The notes under the pieces: model-generated
The model's input: the letters and a program-made list of their open reading frames with translations, nothing else
Database searches by the model: none
What the model was told of the DNA's origin: nothing
Assembly (NCBI GenBank): GCA_023419995.1
Contig: JAEZXF010000547.1
Location: 1 to 6,156, forward strand
DNA length: 6,156 nt
DNA from: Pseudomonadota bacterium
GTDB lineage: Bacteria; Pseudomonadota; Alphaproteobacteria; Rhizobiales; Rhizobiaceae
Direction of reading: 5' to 3'
Part shown: piece after piece, positions 5,573 through 6,156 of the stretch
Numbering within the stretch: position 1 is the stretch's first letter
Layout: each line of letters opens with the position of its first letter
Program-made: the position numbers and the translations under genes

Positions 5573-6156
5573 GCGCGCCGCAGACCGCCGCGCCGCTGCA
5601 ACGGTGGTCGCCGGCGCGCTGGCTGCGCCGGCTCGGGCCGACGCAGGAGACGATCGTCGGCCTCGCGGCGGTCGTCCTGTTCCTCGTCTTCTCGCTGCCG
5701 CTCGACAACTTCCTGTCGCCGGGCAACATCCTGACGCTGGTGCGCAACGTGGCGGTGCTCGGCATCCTCGGGCTCGGCATGGCGATCGTGGTGATCGGCC
5801 GCGGCGTCGACCTGTCGCTGATCGCGGTCATGGCCGTGTCGCTGACGCTGTCGATCGTGCTCGCCAACAAGGGATACTCGTTTCCGGCGGCGCTGGGGCT
5901 GGGGCTCCTCTTCGTGCTCGCGGTGGCGGCGGTCATGGGCTTCCTCATCGCCTATGTCGAAATCCCGGCGATCTTCGCCACGCTGGCGGTGTCGGCCATC
6001 GTCTACGGCCTCGGCCGCGGGGCGATCGCCGACCTCGACGTCAACAACCTGCCGAACGGCCTCGACTGGTTCATCTTCCTCGGCCGCGGCAGCGTGCTCG
6101 GCATCCCGCTGCCGATCGGGCTGTTCGGCGCGGCCGCGCTCGTCCCCCACCGCTTG
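5569..6156 (+). CDS. ABC transporter permease, CUT2/RbsC type, N-terminal 196 residues, cut by window edge
   Basis: The frame is open from the ATG at 5569 to the window end. ATGA couples it to the hydratase stop. After a basic cytoplasmic N-terminus (about 1-26), hydrophobic segments lie at about 27-45, 61-78, 82-99, 107-129 and 134-150, with a further one starting near 181. LSPGNILTLVRNVAVLGILG (49-68), the motif IGRGVDLSLIAVMAVS (76-91, equivalent to the GGIDLSVGS region of ribose-type permeases) and EIPAIFATLA (131-140) place it in the BPD_transp_2 family of sugar-type inner-membrane permeases. Members are about 320-350 residues, so about 40 percent is missing. The ATPase and periplasmic binding protein are not in the window; they, or a second permease, should follow. 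Coupling to acyl-CoA enzymes implies uptake of the pathway's substrate, which is not necessarily a sugar. Confidence 0.9.
   Translation, partial: MSAPQTAAPLQRWSPARWLRRLGPTQETIVGLAAVVLFLVFSLPLDNFLSPGNILTLVRNVAVLGILGLGMAIVVIGRGVDLSLIAVMAVSLTLSIVLANKGYSFPAALGLGLLFVLAVAAVMGFLIAYVEIPAIFATLAVSAIVYGLGRGAIADLDVNNLPNGLDWFIFLGRGSVLGIPLPIGLFGAAALVPHRL

Noticed and set aside
5248..6150. Reverse-strand open frame rich in charged residues opposite the hydratase end and permease
   Set aside because: Its His/Arg/Asp/Glu-rich, repetitive translation is the antisense of hydrophobic membrane-protein codons. The forward frame is a recognisable RbsC-type permease.
1..6156. Mobile elements, CRISPR arrays, tRNA or rRNA genes
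   Set aside because: No transposase or integrase motifs, no regularly spaced repeats, no tRNA-like cloverleaf and no rRNA sequence were seen. Composition is even across the window apart from the short AT-rich control region.

Overview
The window is GC-rich, densely coded bacterial DNA. Its codon use, the ATGA/TGATG gene overlaps and the protein families suggest an alphaproteobacterium, most likely of the Rhizobiales/Hyphomicrobiales (Mesorhizobium-like). That placement is an inference from style, not from a marker gene. No rRNA, tRNA, CRISPR array, insertion sequence or phage gene was seen.

Layout. Two genes read leftward. The 5' end of a class II (degradative-type) HMG-CoA reductase gene, mvaA, occupies 1-300 and is cut by the window edge. 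Upstream of it, on the same strand, is a large GAF/PucR-type transcriptional regulator (425-2365). A 184-bp divergent control region (2366-2549) separates these from a rightward operon: HMG-CoA lyase mvaB (2550-3464), a class III (CaiB/BaiF) CoA-transferase (3555-4799), a crotonase-family enoyl-CoA hydratase (4799-5572), and the start of a CUT2/RbsC-type ABC permease (5569 to beyond 6156). The last three genes are joined by 1- and 4-base overlaps, so they are very probably co-transcribed and translationally coupled.

How the genes fit together. The enzymes converge on HMG-CoA. MvaA can oxidise mevalonate to HMG-CoA, and MvaB splits HMG-CoA into acetyl-CoA and acetoacetate. The CoA-transferase and hydratase offer a second entry: activation of a free branched dicarboxylic acid such as 3-hydroxy-3-methylglutarate or 3-methylglutaconate, with hydration of 3-methylglutaconyl-CoA to HMG-CoA. 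The coupled permease suggests uptake of the growth substrate. My reading is a catabolic locus for mevalonate and/or related C6 branched acids, with its own transporter and sensor-regulator. The enzyme family calls are firm. The exact substrates of the transferase, hydratase and transporter are inferred.

Non-coding structure. The three intergenic gaps hold notable symmetry. A hairpin (2506-2545) would bury the mvaB ribosome binding site. A 7-bp-arm inverted repeat (2460-2482) overlies the likely divergent promoters. A nearly perfect 25-bp dyad (3495-3519) lies in the mvaB/CoA-transferase gap. A 10-bp word is shared between that dyad and the mvaA upstream region.
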